21,072 nucleotides of DNA from NCBI GenBank assembly GCA_023434095.1, contig JAEYTJ010000268.1, positions 1 to 21,072 on the forward strand, read 5' to 3'. The DNA is from Pseudomonadota bacterium. Lineage in GTDB: Bacteria > Pseudomonadota > Alphaproteobacteria > Rhizobiales > Xanthobacteraceae. A program made the translations under genes and the position numbers. Below are positions 1-7,557 of this stretch, piece by piece (positions within the stretch are counted from its first letter, which is position 1; each line of letters begins with the position of its first letter). A model generated the notes under the pieces. The model saw only the letters and a list, made by a program, of their open reading frames with translations. It did no database searches and was not told the DNA's origin.

Positions 1-2
1 TG

Positions 3-1910
3 CTGGAATATCTGGTGCTCTGCCTGTTCGTCGTGCTGTTCGCCTGGATCGGCTTTGCCTTCACCAACGCCTTGCTGGGCCTCTCGACCCTGCTGCGCCC
101 GCCCGGCGGACATCTCGGCATCGATGCCGATGGGCCGCTGCCGGCTTTGAAGGCGCGCAACGCCCTCCTGCTGCCCGTCTACAACGAGGAGCCCGCCCGT
201 GTGCTGGCCGGGCTGGAGGCGACCTGCGAATCGCTGGAGGACGCCGGCGCAGGGGCGCATTTCGACGTCTTCATCCTCAGCGACACCACCGATCCCGACA
301 TCTGGATCGCCGAGGAAGCGGGCTTCCTGGCGCTGCGTGGCCGGAGCAGCTTCGGGAGCCGCCTGTTCTACCGCCGGCGCCCGCGCAACACCGGGCGCAA
401 GGCCGGCAACATCGCGGAATGGGTGAAGCGCTTCGGCGGCGCCTATGAGAGCTTCCTCATTCTCGACGCCGACAGCGTGATGACCGGCGACTGCATCGTC
501 CGCCTCGCCGCCGCCATGGAAGCCAATCCGAGCGCGGGATTGATCCAGACCCTGCCGGTGATCGTCGGCGGGCGCACCCTGTTCGCCCGTCTGCAGCAGT
601 TCGCCGGCCGGCTCTACGGTCCGCTCATCGCCCATGGCCTTGCCAGCTGGAGCGGGCCCGAGAGCAATTACTGGGGCCACAATGCGATGATCCGCAGCCG
701 CGCCTTCGCGGAAGGAGCCGGATTGCCGGAACTGCGGGGGCCACGGCCCTTCGGCGGCCATATCCTCAGCCATGATTTCATCGAGGCGGCGCTGATGCGC
801 CGGCGCGGCTGGGGGATGCACATGGTTCCGTGGCTGGAGGGCTCCTATGAGGAGGGCCCGCCCACGCTCACCGATCTTGCGGTGCGCGACCGGCGCTGGT
901 GCCAGGGCAACCTCCAGCACATCGCCGTCCTGCCGGCGCGCGGGCTGCACCCCGTCAGCCGGCTGCATCTGCTCACCGGCATCGGCGCCTATCTCACCGC
1001 CCCGTTGTGGCTGGTCATGCTGCTGGCCGGACTTGCCACCGCGCTGCAGGCCCGCTTCGTTCCGCCGGACTATTTCCCGTCGAGCTTCTCGCTGTTTCCC
1101 GCCTGGCCGGCGCAGGACCCGATCCGCGCCGTGCAGGTGTTTGTCGGCACCATGGCGGTACTGCTGCTGCCGAAGCTTTTCGCCTATGTCGCCCTGCTCG
1201 CCTCCCGCACCGGCCGCCGGGGGTTCGGCGGCGGGCTGACCGCCTTCGCCGGCCTGCTGGGTGAGACGCTGATCTCCGGCCTTCTCGCGCCGGTGACGAT
1301 GTTCACCCAGTCCATGGCGGTGGCCGGCATCCTGGCCGGGCGAGACGGCGGCTGGCAGCCGCAGCGGCGCGACGACGACCGGATCGACACCGCCTCGGTG
1401 GTGCGCTTCTTCCTGCCGCACACCGTGGCCGGGTGGCTGCTGGGGGCGGCGGCGCTCAGCATCTCGCTGCCGCTGTTCCTGTGGATGACACCGGTGGTGC
1501 TCGGCCTCGCCTTGGCCATCCCGCTGGTGCTGTGGACCGGGAGCGCGCGCGGAGCGCTCGCCTCCCTGTTCCGCACCCCGGAAGAGCGCACGCCGCCGCG
1601 CGTGCTGCAGCGGGCGCGGGAATTGCGGGAAGCGACGGCCGCGTGCGCGCCCGCCGAAGCGGTGGCCCATCTCGCCTCGACCCCGGGACTGCTGGCCTTT
1701 CACCGCGCGCAGCTGACCGATGGCGAGCGGCGTCCCGGCGACTACGCGCCGGAACGGCTGATCGCGATGGCCAAGATCGAGGATGCAGGCCGTCTCGACG
1801 ACGCGCTCGCCGCGCTCACGCCACGGGAAAAGGCCGCCGCTCTGGGCGATTTCCGCGCGCTCGGCGCGCTGCTGGCTCTCGCGGCCGCCTCCGGCACTGT
1901 GCCGGAGTAG
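3..1910 (+). CDS. opgH: Glucans biosynthesis glucosyltransferase OpgH/MdoH, 5'-truncated by window edge
   Basis: Inner-membrane family 2 glycosyltransferase that builds the beta-glucan backbone of osmoregulated periplasmic glucans from UDP-glucose. The frame is open from the first bases (codons before the GTG at 15 read LEYL), so the true start lies upstream of the window and about 635 residues are visible. Family motifs: LLLPVYNEEP near 170, FILSDTTDPDIW near 275, GRKAGNI, the metal-binding DAD at 465-473, SHDFIEAA and the acceptor-site motif RDRRWCQGN near 890. Hydrophobic stretches around 975-1060, 1145-1200, 1240-1330 and 1410-1530 form the membrane part that frames the glycosyl channel. 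The partner opgG would be expected just upstream but is not in view. The gene ends 6 bp from a convergent small gene, and its last codons form a hairpin (1889-1907). Family assignment is firm; the symbol follows the family. Confidence 0.9.
   Translation: MEYLVLCLFVVLFAWIGFAFTNALLGLSTLLRPPGGHLGIDADGPLPALKARNALLLPVYNEEPARVLAGLEATCESLEDAGAGAHFDVFILSDTTDPDIWIAEEAGFLALRGRSSFGSRLFYRRRPRNTGRKAGNIAEWVKRFGGAYESFLILDADSVMTGDCIVRLAAAMEANPSAGLIQTLPVIVGGRTLFARLQQFAGRLYGPLIAHGLASWSGPESNYWGHNAMIRSRAFAEGAGLPELRGPRPFGGHILSHDFIEAALMRRRGWGMHMVPWLEGSYEEGPPTLTDLAVRDRRWCQGNLQHIAVLPARGLHPVSRLHLLTGIGAYLTAPLWLVMLLAGLATALQARFVPPDYFPSSFSLFPAWPAQDPIRAVQVFVGTMAVLLLPKLFAYVALLASRTGRRGFGGGLTAFAGLLGETLISGLLAPVTMFTQSMAVAGILAGRDGGWQPQRRDDDRIDTASVVRFFLPHTVAGWLLGAAALSISLPLFLWMTPVVLGLALAIPLVLWTGSARGALASLFRTPEERTPPRVLQRARELREATAACAPAEAVAHLASTPGLLAFHRAQLTDGERRPGDYAPERLIAMAKIEDAGRLDDALAALTPREKAAALGDFRALGALLALAAASGTVPE
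1889..1907. terminator. Hairpin in the last codons of opgH at a convergent junction
   Basis: A perfect 8-bp stem (CTCCGGCA / TGCCGGAG) with a 3-nt loop sits directly before the TAG stop of opgH. There is no T-tract, so it is at best a weak intrinsic terminator for both converging genes. Confidence 0.35.
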
Positions 1911-1916
1911 AGGCGC

Positions 1917-2054
1917 CTAGAGCGGGCTCTTGCGATCGACCTTCTCCTCGGGAAGTTCGATGCCCTTGGCCTGCCGGCGCCGCTTCGACTGGCGCATGGC
2001 ATACACCAACGCGCCGAGAAGCAGCAGAATTCCCACGCCATAGAGTATTTCCAT
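1917..2054 (-). CDS. Small single-pass membrane protein, 45 aa, unknown function
   Basis: The minus strand encodes a 45-residue protein with a strong ribosome site: AGAGGAG ends 6 nt before the ATG. Residues 3-19 are hydrophobic (ILYGVGILLLLGALVYA) and form one membrane helix. A highly basic stretch follows (RQSKRRRQAK, residues 21-30), then a charged tail. By the positive-inside rule the basic part should be cytoplasmic, with the N-terminus outside. It is the last gene of a likely unit with the 82-aa gene (54 bp upstream) and the SDR gene. I do not recognise a family. The good ribosome site and clear helix-plus-basic pattern argue that it is real. Confidence 0.6.
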   Translation of the reverse strand: MEILYGVGILLLLGALVYAMRQSKRRRQAKGIELPEEKVDRKSPL

Positions 2055-2075
2055 GGTGATCTCCTCTTGTCAGGG

Positions 2076-2090
2076 GCAACGGGGCGTTGC
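2076..2090. repeat. Small inverted repeat between two small genes
   Basis: GCAACG-GGG-CGTTGC is a perfect 6-bp stem with a 3-nt loop between the 82-aa and 45-aa genes. It could reduce read-through or protect an mRNA end, but there is no T-tract. Confidence 0.3.
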
Positions 2091-2108
2091 GTGCCGCCCT
2101 TGGCGGGG

Positions 2109-2357
2109 TCAGCCCTTGGCCCGACCCGGGCGGCCCGTATCCTCGACGCCGAGCATGCTGCCGCCCGCGCCGGGGACGGTGATCGTCACGTCGTAGCCGT
2201 CGCGAATGGCATTGGTGGCGGCGGCGACCGCCGCCTCGAAGGCGGCCTCCTTGCTGGCATAGGCCATGCCGGCCTCGCCGTCGGTCTCGACACGCCACGC
2301 GCCCTCGCTGCCGCGAAGACGATAGGTGGCCGAACCGGTGGAAGCTTGCGTCTGCAT
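2109..2357 (-). CDS. Small hypothetical protein, 82 aa, DUF2188-like composition
   Basis: An 82-residue soluble protein on the minus strand, starting at an ATG preceded by AAGGAG at good spacing. It begins 23 bp after the stop of the SDR gene, so the two are very probably co-transcribed. Visible pattern: YRLRGSEGAWRVETDG (residues 11-26), an alanine-rich helix with Lys-Glu-Ala repeats (about 32-50), then GYDVTITVPG (about 53-62). This layout of a strand with a conserved Trp, a helix, and a final strand resembles small DUF2188-type proteins, but I hold that only loosely. No catalytic residues or signal peptide are evident. The EcfG-type promoter of the SDR gene would place it in the general stress response. 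The function is unknown. Confidence 0.65.
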   Translation of the reverse strand: MQTQASTGSATYRLRGSEGAWRVETDGEAGMAYASKEAAFEAAVAAATNAIRDGYDVTITVPGAGGSMLGVEDTGRPGRAKG

Positions 2358-2380
2358 CGCGCTCTCCTTGGATCGCAGGG

Positions 2381-3238
2381 TCAGATCATCGGGGCGCCGC
2401 CGGTCACCGCGATGGTGGCGCCGGAGACGTAGCTGGACAGCGGATCGGCCAGCATCACATAGGCGGTGGCCAGTTCCGCCGGCTGGCCGGGGCGCTTCAT
2501 CGGCACCTGTTCGCCGAACTGCGCCACCTTCTCGGCCGGCATGGTGGCGGGGATGAGCGGGGTCCAGATCGGACCGGGCGCCACCGCATTGGCCCGGATG
2601 CCCTTTTCCGCCAGCATCTGCGCGAGCCCCGCGGTGAAGTTCTGGATCGCGCCCTTCGTCGTGGCATAGGCCAGCAGGCTGGGGTTCGGCTTGTCGGAGT
2701 TGATCGAGGCGGTGTTGATGATGGCGCTGCCCGGCCGCATGTGCGGGACCGCCGCCTTTGTCAGGTAGAACATCGCATGGATGTTGACCTTGAAGGTCAG
2801 GTCCCATTCCTCGTCGGGGATGTCGCCGATGTCGTCGAAGGTCTTCTGGTGGGCGGCGTTGTTGACGAGGAGGTCGATCCGCCCGAAGGACGCGACCGCC
2901 TTGTCCACCAGCGCCCGGCAGTGCGCGGCATGCTGGATGTCGCCGGGCACCAGCACGGCCTGCCGCCCCGCCTCGCGCACCAGCGCGGCCGTCGCCTCCG
3001 CGTCCTCATGCTCGTCGAGATAGGAGATCAGCACATCGGCGCCCTCGCGGGCATAGGCGAGGGCAACGGCGCGCCCGATGCCGCTGTCGGCGCCGGTGAT
3101 CAGCGCCTTCAGGCCTTCCAGCCGGCCGGAACCTCTGTAGCTCTTCTCGCCATGGTCGGGACGCGGCGACATTGCGTCGGTGCGGCCGGGTATGGGCTGC
3201 TGCTGCTCCTTGAAAGGCGGGCGCGGGTGGTCGAGCAT
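2381..3238 (-). CDS. SDR-family NAD(P)-dependent oxidoreductase
   Basis: A 285-residue classical short-chain dehydrogenase/reductase, with a Rossmann fold that uses NAD(H) or NADP(H). Motifs: TGADSGIG (48-55) for the dinucleotide, NNAA (126-129), catalytic Ser178 in INTASINS, and Tyr191/Lys195 in YATTK. The roughly 40-residue N-terminal lead (PPFKEQQQPIPG, PRPDHGE) matches the bacterial general-stress SDR subgroup (YhdF/YhxC/YghA-like), whose substrate is generally not known. The start at 3238 is supported by AGGAG about 6 nt upstream. It heads a minus-strand unit with the 82-aa and 45-aa genes. A perfect EcfG-type promoter (3284-3308) lies upstream and would give a leader of about 39 nt, so stress induction is likely. 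The family is certain; the substrate cannot be told from sequence. Confidence 0.92.
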   Translation of the reverse strand: MLDHPRPPFKEQQQPIPGRTDAMSPRPDHGEKSYRGSGRLEGLKALITGADSGIGRAVALAYAREGADVLISYLDEHEDAEATAALVREAGRQAVLVPGDIQHAAHCRALVDKAVASFGRIDLLVNNAAHQKTFDDIGDIPDEEWDLTFKVNIHAMFYLTKAAVPHMRPGSAIINTASINSDKPNPSLLAYATTKGAIQNFTAGLAQMLAEKGIRANAVAPGPIWTPLIPATMPAEKVAQFGEQVPMKRPGQPAELATAYVMLADPLSSYVSGATIAVTGGAPMI

Positions 3239-3283
3239 GGAGGGCTCCTGTCGCTGTCATCGCTGATTGGTGGTTGCAGGGCC

Positions 3284-3308
3284 AACGAAGGGCGGCCGCG
3301 TTGGTTCC
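3284..3308 (-). promoter_or_regulatory. EcfG-type general-stress promoter for the SDR operon
   Basis: Read on the minus strand: GGAAC (3308-3304), 16 nt, CGTT (3287-3284). This is a perfect match to the alphaproteobacterial EcfG/RpoE2 consensus (GGAAC-N16/17-CGTT). The implied leader to the SDR ATG is about 39 nt. Confidence 0.7.
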
Positions 3309-3388
3309 GGGCGTCCGGGAGCGGAACCGATGGCGGGCCGGAGGGCTTGGCAGGAGCACCCTCGAAGCCCTTCGCGAGAGACCGCCCC

Positions 3389-4336
3389 ATGTCTTCGACG
3401 AGCGCACATGGCGAAGCACGCCCCGGCGGAAAGCGCACCCGCGCGTCTCTGCGGATCGGCGTGTCCGGCTGGACCTATGCCCCGTGGCGCGGCAATTTCT
3501 ATCCCAAGGGCCTGACCCAGGCGCATGAGCTTTCCTACGCCGCCCGCCAGTTTCCGGCTCTGGAGATCAACGGCACCTTTTACGGCCTGCAGCGGCCCGA
3601 GGTTTTCCAGCGCTGGGCGCAAGCGACGCCGGACGGGTTCGTCTTCGCGGTGAAGGGCTCGCGCTTCATCACCCACACGAAGCGCCTGCGCGATGTCCGC
3701 CTGCCGCTGGCGAACTTCCTGGCCTCGGGCCCGCTCTGCCTCGGCGCGAAGCTCGGCCCGATGCTCTGGCAATTGCCGCCAACCCTGCGCTTCGATCGCG
3801 CGCTCATCGCCGACTTCCTCGCCCTGCTGCCCAAGGACACGAAGGCGGCGGCCGCGCTGGCCCGCGAGCATGACCTGCGGGTCGATGGCCGGGCCACCAT
3901 CCGCACCGACAGGAAGCGGCGGCTGCGCCATGCGATGGAAATCCGCCATGACAGTTTCCGCACCCCCGCCTTCGTCGACCTGCTGCGCGAGCACGGCGTC
4001 GCGCTGGTCTGCGCCGATACGGTGAAGTGGCCCCGGCTGATGGATCTCACGGCGGACTTCGCCTATTGCCGTCTGCACGGGTCGGCCGAGCTCTACCGCT
4101 CGCGCTACCCCGAAGAAGACCTTGCCCGCTGGGCGCGGCGCGTCGCCGCCTGGGCGGACGGCCGGGCGTCGCGCGACGGCGACTTCGCCGGCGCACCCGC
4201 GCATGACCGGCGCCGCCGCGAAGTGTTCGTGTTCTTCGACAACACCGACAAGCTCCACGCGCCCGAGGACGCCCGCCGGCTGATGGCGATGCTCGGTGTG
4301 CGGTGGGGCGACGGCGACGCGGAGTCGGCCGACTGA
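3389..4336 (+). CDS. DUF72 domain-containing protein (YecE-like)
   Basis: A 315-residue protein of the DUF72/YecE family, which adopts a TIM-barrel-like fold and has no settled biochemical function. Signature segments in order: GVSGWTYAPWRGNFYPKG, EINGTFYGLQRP, FAVKGSRFITHTKRL, EIRHDSFRTPAFVDLLREHGVALVCADT, YCRLHGS and VFVFFDNTDKLHAPEDA. The start at 3389 is chosen because it gives normal family length and a short variable lead before the conserved barrel; the ribosome site (GCGAGAG) is weak. The frame is open back to 2741, but that part lies over the SDR gene on the other strand and is not coding here. The gene diverges from the SDR gene. A GGAAC at 3323-3327 has only a poor -10 partner (GCTT at 3345). 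No active site can be assigned. Confidence 0.9.
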   Translation: MSSTSAHGEARPGGKRTRASLRIGVSGWTYAPWRGNFYPKGLTQAHELSYAARQFPALEINGTFYGLQRPEVFQRWAQATPDGFVFAVKGSRFITHTKRLRDVRLPLANFLASGPLCLGAKLGPMLWQLPPTLRFDRALIADFLALLPKDTKAAAALAREHDLRVDGRATIRTDRKRRLRHAMEIRHDSFRTPAFVDLLREHGVALVCADTVKWPRLMDLTADFAYCRLHGSAELYRSRYPEEDLARWARRVAAWADGRASRDGDFAGAPAHDRRRREVFVFFDNTDKLHAPEDARRLMAMLGVRWGDGDAESAD

Positions 4337-4369
4337 AGGCGCAGGAGGGCGAGCCGGTGAGGCGCCCGG

Positions 4370-4394
4370 CGAACCAAGCCGGGTTCGCGGCGTT
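4370..4394 (+). promoter_or_regulatory. Probable EcfG-type promoter for the PQQ dehydrogenase gene
   Basis: CGAAC (4370-4374), 16 nt, CGTT (4391-4394): one mismatch to the EcfG consensus. A 7-bp inverted repeat (4369-4375 / 4382-4388) overlaps it. The implied leader is about 81 nt, longer than at the other sites in this window. Confidence 0.5.
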
Positions 4395-4481
4395 CACCCC
4401 GCACATCCCTGTCCCGCGCCCGCCGCGCCCGCGCTCCGCCCCGAACGCACGCGACACCGGCGCAGCCGAAGGAAAAGCCTG

Positions 4482-5879
4482 ATGTCCCTCGCCCTTCGCC
4501 CGGCCTTCCGCCATTCGCTCGCGCTGCCCTGCCTCCTTGTTCTCGCCGTCGGCCTCACGGCGTGCGATCAGGCGCCCCAGACCCTGCCGGAGAGCGTCGG
4601 CTATGGTCCCGATCCGCAACTGCCGGAGCCGGTCACCTCGACGCTCCCGACCCTCAAGGTCGCAGAGGCCATCGGCTGGAAGGAGGGCGCGCGCCCGACC
4701 CCGACCGCGGGGATGCAGGTGACGTCCTTCGCCTCCGGGCTCGCCCATCCCCGCTGGCTCTACGAACTGCCCAATGGCGACGTGCTGGTGGCGGAATCGG
4801 ACGCGCCGCCGAAGCCGGAAGGCATGTCCGGCGGCCTGCGCGGCTGGGTGCAGGGCCTGTTCATGAAGAAGGCCGGCTCGCGCACCGAGAGTGCCGACCG
4901 CATCACCCTGCTGCGCGACGCCGATGGCGACGGCACGGCGGAAGTGAAGACGGTGTTTCTGGAGAATCTCACCTCGCCCTTCGGCATGGCGCTGATCGGC
5001 GAGCGCTTCTATGTCGCCAATGCCGACGCCATCGTCAGCTTCCCCTATCAGGAGGGCGCGACGCAGATCACGGCGCCCGCCGAGAAGCTCGCGGACCTGC
5101 CGGCGGGCCGCAACCATCACTGGACAAAGAGCCTGCTGGCCAGCCCGGACGGCTCCAAGCTCTATGTCGGCGTCGGTTCCAATTCTAATGTCGGCGAGAA
5201 CGGCATGGAGGAAGAGGAGAACCGCGCCGCCGTTCTGGAAGTCGACGTCGCCAGCGGCGCCTCGCGGGTCTTCGCCTCCGGGCTGCGCAACCCGGTGGGC
5301 ATCGACTGGAACCCGGCCAATGGCGAATTGTGGGTGGCGGTGAACGAACGCGACGAGATCGGCGACGACCTCGTGCCCGACTACATGACCTCGGTGAAGG
5401 AGGGCGGCTTCTATGGCTGGCCCTATTCCTACTACGGCCAGCATGTGGACGAGCGCATCCAGCCGCCGCGACCGGACCTTGTCGCCAAGGCGATCAAGCC
5501 GGACTACGCGCTCGGCTCCCATACCGCGTCGCTCGGCTTCACCTTCGCCAACGGCCCGGCACTGGCGGAGCGCTACTCCTCGGGTGCCTTCATCGGACAG
5601 CACGGTTCCTGGAACCGGAGCGAGCCGGTCGGCTACCGCGTGATCTTCGTGCCCTTCGCCGACGGGCGCCCGTCCGGCGTGCCGCAGGACATCCTGACCG
5701 GTTTCCTCGATGGCGAGGGCAATGCGCAGGGCCGCCCGGTCGGCGTGCTCGTCGACACGCGCGGCGCGCTGCTGGTCGCCGACGATGTCGGCAATGTGGT
5801 ATGGCGGGTCACCCCGGCGGCGGGCCAGCCGCCGGCATCCGGCGCCGCGGCGGCCCCCGCGCCCGACCAGGCCATGTGA
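4482..5879 (+). CDS. PQQ-dependent sugar/sorbosone dehydrogenase family lipoprotein
   Basis: A 465-residue exported beta-propeller of the soluble glucose/sorbosone dehydrogenase family, whose members oxidise sugars or aldehydes with PQQ and pass electrons to the respiratory chain. The N-terminus is a lipoprotein signal: a hydrophobic stretch from about residue 12, lipobox LTAC, acylated Cys28. Asp29 follows, which in E. coli would favour retention in the inner membrane. Propeller motifs: GLAHPRWLYELPNGDVLVAES, NHHWTKSLLASPDGSKLYVGVG with SNSNVGENG, GLRNPVGIDWNP, GGFYGWPYSYYG, GSHTASLGFTF and GAFIGQHGSWNRS. An Ala/Pro-rich tail ends the protein. The start is supported by GAAGGAAAA upstream and by the signal peptide; the frame also opens further upstream into DUF72, which I reject. 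Actual PQQ use and substrate are inferred from the family only. Confidence 0.88.
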   Translation: MSLALRPAFRHSLALPCLLVLAVGLTACDQAPQTLPESVGYGPDPQLPEPVTSTLPTLKVAEAIGWKEGARPTPTAGMQVTSFASGLAHPRWLYELPNGDVLVAESDAPPKPEGMSGGLRGWVQGLFMKKAGSRTESADRITLLRDADGDGTAEVKTVFLENLTSPFGMALIGERFYVANADAIVSFPYQEGATQITAPAEKLADLPAGRNHHWTKSLLASPDGSKLYVGVGSNSNVGENGMEEEENRAAVLEVDVASGASRVFASGLRNPVGIDWNPANGELWVAVNERDEIGDDLVPDYMTSVKEGGFYGWPYSYYGQHVDERIQPPRPDLVAKAIKPDYALGSHTASLGFTFANGPALAERYSSGAFIGQHGSWNRSEPVGYRVIFVPFADGRPSGVPQDILTGFLDGEGNAQGRPVGVLVDTRGALLVADDVGNVVWRVTPAAGQPPASGAAAAPAPDQAM

Positions 5880-5923
5880 TCTTGCATGGCGCGGTCCGCG
5901 CGCACCGCCGTCGTCCTTCCTAG

Positions 5924-5948
5924 GGAACATCGGCCGGGCGCGGACGTT
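5924..5948 (+). promoter_or_regulatory. EcfG-type general-stress promoter for pfpI
   Basis: GGAAC (5924-5928), 16 nt, CGTT (5945-5948): a perfect EcfG consensus. The implied leader to the ATG at 5995 is about 40 nt. Confidence 0.72.
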
Positions 5949-5994
5949 CGCCTCAAGACGGGCATGGGGGCTCGACATTCCTAGGAGATATCCC

Positions 5995-6558
5995 ATGGCG
6001 AAGATCGCCGATGCACGCATCCTCATCATTTCCGCCGATGGCTTCGAGCAGTCGGAGCTGATGGTGCCGCGTGACGCCCTGCGCGGCGCCGGCGCCCGCG
6101 TCGAGGTGGCAAGCCCGGACGGCAAGACCATCCGCGGCTGGAAGGGCGAGGACTGGGGCGAGAGCGTCGAGGCCGACCTCGCGCTCGCCGCGGCGAAGCC
6201 ACAGGACTACGACGCGCTGGTCATCCCCGGCGGGCAGATCAACCCCGACCTCCTGCGGGTGAACAAGGAGGCGATTGCCATCGTCCGCGCCTTCCTCGAC
6301 AGCGGCAAGGTGGTGGCCGCCATCTGCCACGGGCCGTGGCTGCTGGTGGAAGCCGACGCGGTACGCGGCCGCACCGTGACCTCGTACGCCTCGATCCGCA
6401 CCGACGTGAAGAATGCCGGCGGCAACTGGGTCGATCGCGAGGTGGCGGTGGACAAGGGCATCGTCACCAGCCGCTCCCCCGCCGATCTCAAGGCGTTCGT
6501 CGCCAAGATCATCGAGGAGATCGGCGAGGGCCGGCACGAGCGGCGCAAGGTGGCGTGA
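5995..6558 (+). CDS. PfpI/DJ-1 family protein (YhbO-like)
   Basis: A 187-residue single-domain member of the DJ-1/PfpI superfamily, cytoplasmic. Relatives such as E. coli YhbO protect against oxidative, heat and carbonyl stress and have been described as proteases, glyoxalases or deglycases; which applies is disputed. Visible features: ILIISADGFEQSEL with Glu18, the IPGG turn near 77-80, and the nucleophile elbow AICHGPW with Cys111 and His112. The length is typical. The start is fixed by TAGGAGAT just upstream and by the conserved N-terminal strand. It is a single-gene unit with a perfect EcfG promoter before it and a strong hairpin terminator (6583-6606) after it. The family call is firm; the chemical activity is not settled by sequence. 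Confidence 0.93.
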   Translation: MAKIADARILIISADGFEQSELMVPRDALRGAGARVEVASPDGKTIRGWKGEDWGESVEADLALAAAKPQDYDALVIPGGQINPDLLRVNKEAIAIVRAFLDSGKVVAAICHGPWLLVEADAVRGRTVTSYASIRTDVKNAGGNWVDREVAVDKGIVTSRSPADLKAFVAKIIEEIGEGRHERRKVA

Positions 6559-6582
6559 GCCGGCGCAGTCCGACATGACCCG

Positions 6583-6606
6583 GCGGGCGCTTCGGCGCCC
6601 GCTTTG
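6583..6606 (+). terminator. Intrinsic terminator after pfpI
   Basis: A perfect 8-bp GC stem (GCGGGCGC / GCGCCCGC) closed by a TTCG tetraloop and followed by TTTG. It separates pfpI from the ku promoter 12 bp downstream. Confidence 0.7.
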
Positions 6607-6617
6607 CCGTTAGGACT

Positions 6618-6642
6618 GGAACGCGCCGCCCCGCCGGGCGTT
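6618..6642 (+). promoter_or_regulatory. EcfG-type general-stress promoter for ku-ligD-mgtC
   Basis: GGAAC (6618-6622), 16 nt, CGTT (6639-6642): a perfect EcfG consensus. The implied leader to the ku ATG is about 36 nt. Confidence 0.72.
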
Positions 6643-6684
6643 AGTCGCGAGGCACCGGGGCACCCCTTGGGCGGAGAGGCAGGC

Positions 6685-7557
6685 ATGGCCGCGCGCGCGA
6701 CATGGAAAGGATATTTGCGGCTCGGCGAGCTGGTCTGCGGGGTCGGGCTCTACACGGCGGTGAGCGCCAGCGACCGGGTGAGCCTGCACATGGTCAACCG
6801 CAAGACCGGCAACCGCCTCTCCCGCCGTTTCGTCGATTCCGACACGGGCGACGTGGTGGAGCGCGACGAGCAGGTGAAGGGCTATGAGGTCGATTCCGGC
6901 GATTTCGTCGTGCTGGAACCGGACGAGATCGCCGAGGTCACGCCCAAGGGGGACAAGGCGCTCACCATAGAGAGCTTCCTGCCCTGCCACGAGGTCGACG
7001 ATCTCTATTTCGACCGACCCTATTATCTGCGCCCCGTCGACGGCGCCTCCGAGGCAAGCTTCGCGGTCATTCGCGAGGGGTTGCGGAAGAAGAAGGTCGC
7101 CGCGGTAGCCACGGCGGTGCTGTTCCGCCGCCCGCGCAGCCTGCTCATCCGTGCCTATGACGAGGGCATCATCGCCACGACGCTTCATTACGACTACGAG
7201 GTGCGCTCGGCCGAGGAGGCGTTCGAGGACATTGCGCAGGTGAAGATGGAGCCGGAAATGCTCGATCTCGCCCGCCACATCATCGACACCAAATCCGGCC
7301 GCTTCCAGCCCGAGACCTTTACCGACCGCTATGACGACGCGCTGGCTGAATTGGTGCGCGCCAAGATGGAAGGCCGCAGGATCGCCCCGCCGAAGAAGCC
7401 GGCCGCCAAGGTGGTGAGCCTGCTCGACGCGCTGCGCGAGAGCGCCGCCGTTTCGGGAGGCAAGCCGCCGGCCCGGAAGAAGGGCGGCGGCACCAGGTCC
7501 GCGAAGCCGGCCGCGAAGAAGCGGGCGTCCCGCACCCCGACCCGCAAGGCGGGATGA
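6685..7557 (+). CDS. ku: Ku protein (bacterial non-homologous end joining), copy 1
   Basis: Bacterial Ku binds double-strand DNA ends as a ring-shaped dimer and recruits LigD. The protein is 290 residues: ATWKGYLRLGELVCGVGLY at the N-terminus (the usual WKG-L start of the family), the beta-barrel core with LHMVNRKTGNRLSRRF and CHEVDDLYFDRPYYLRP, then the minimal C-terminal motif VVSLLDALRES (about 244-254) that in other species contacts LigD. A lysine/arginine/alanine-rich tail of about 35 residues follows and probably binds DNA. The start at 6685 follows GCGGAGAGG; the open frame back to 6604 would run through the promoter and is rejected. The stop overlaps the ligD start (ATGA), so translation is coupled. 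One feature differs from copy 2: LGELVCGVGLY replaces the usual LSLVTCPV segment. Confidence 0.93.
   Translation: MAARATWKGYLRLGELVCGVGLYTAVSASDRVSLHMVNRKTGNRLSRRFVDSDTGDVVERDEQVKGYEVDSGDFVVLEPDEIAEVTPKGDKALTIESFLPCHEVDDLYFDRPYYLRPVDGASEASFAVIREGLRKKKVAAVATAVLFRRPRSLLIRAYDEGIIATTLHYDYEVRSAEEAFEDIAQVKMEPEMLDLARHIIDTKSGRFQPETFTDRYDDALAELVRAKMEGRRIAPPKKPAAKVVSLLDALRESAAVSGGKPPARKKGGGTRSAKPAAKKRASRTPTRKAG

Noticed and set aside
2741..3388. Upstream in-frame extension of the DUF72 gene.
   Set aside because: It would overlap the SDR gene on the opposite strand and the EcfG-type promoter; the family does not have such an N-terminal part.
5881..5923. Short GC palindromes (for example GCGCGG-T-CCGCGC) after the PQQ dehydrogenase.
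   Set aside because: The loop is too small for a real hairpin without opening most of the stem, and there is no T-tract.
4047..6131. A very long open frame (about 690 codons) on the minus strand across the DUF72, PQQ dehydrogenase and pfpI genes.
   Set aside because: Its product is rich in Arg, Gly, Ala and His with no domain, and it is antisense to three genes with clear family motifs. Long antisense frames are expected in high-GC DNA.
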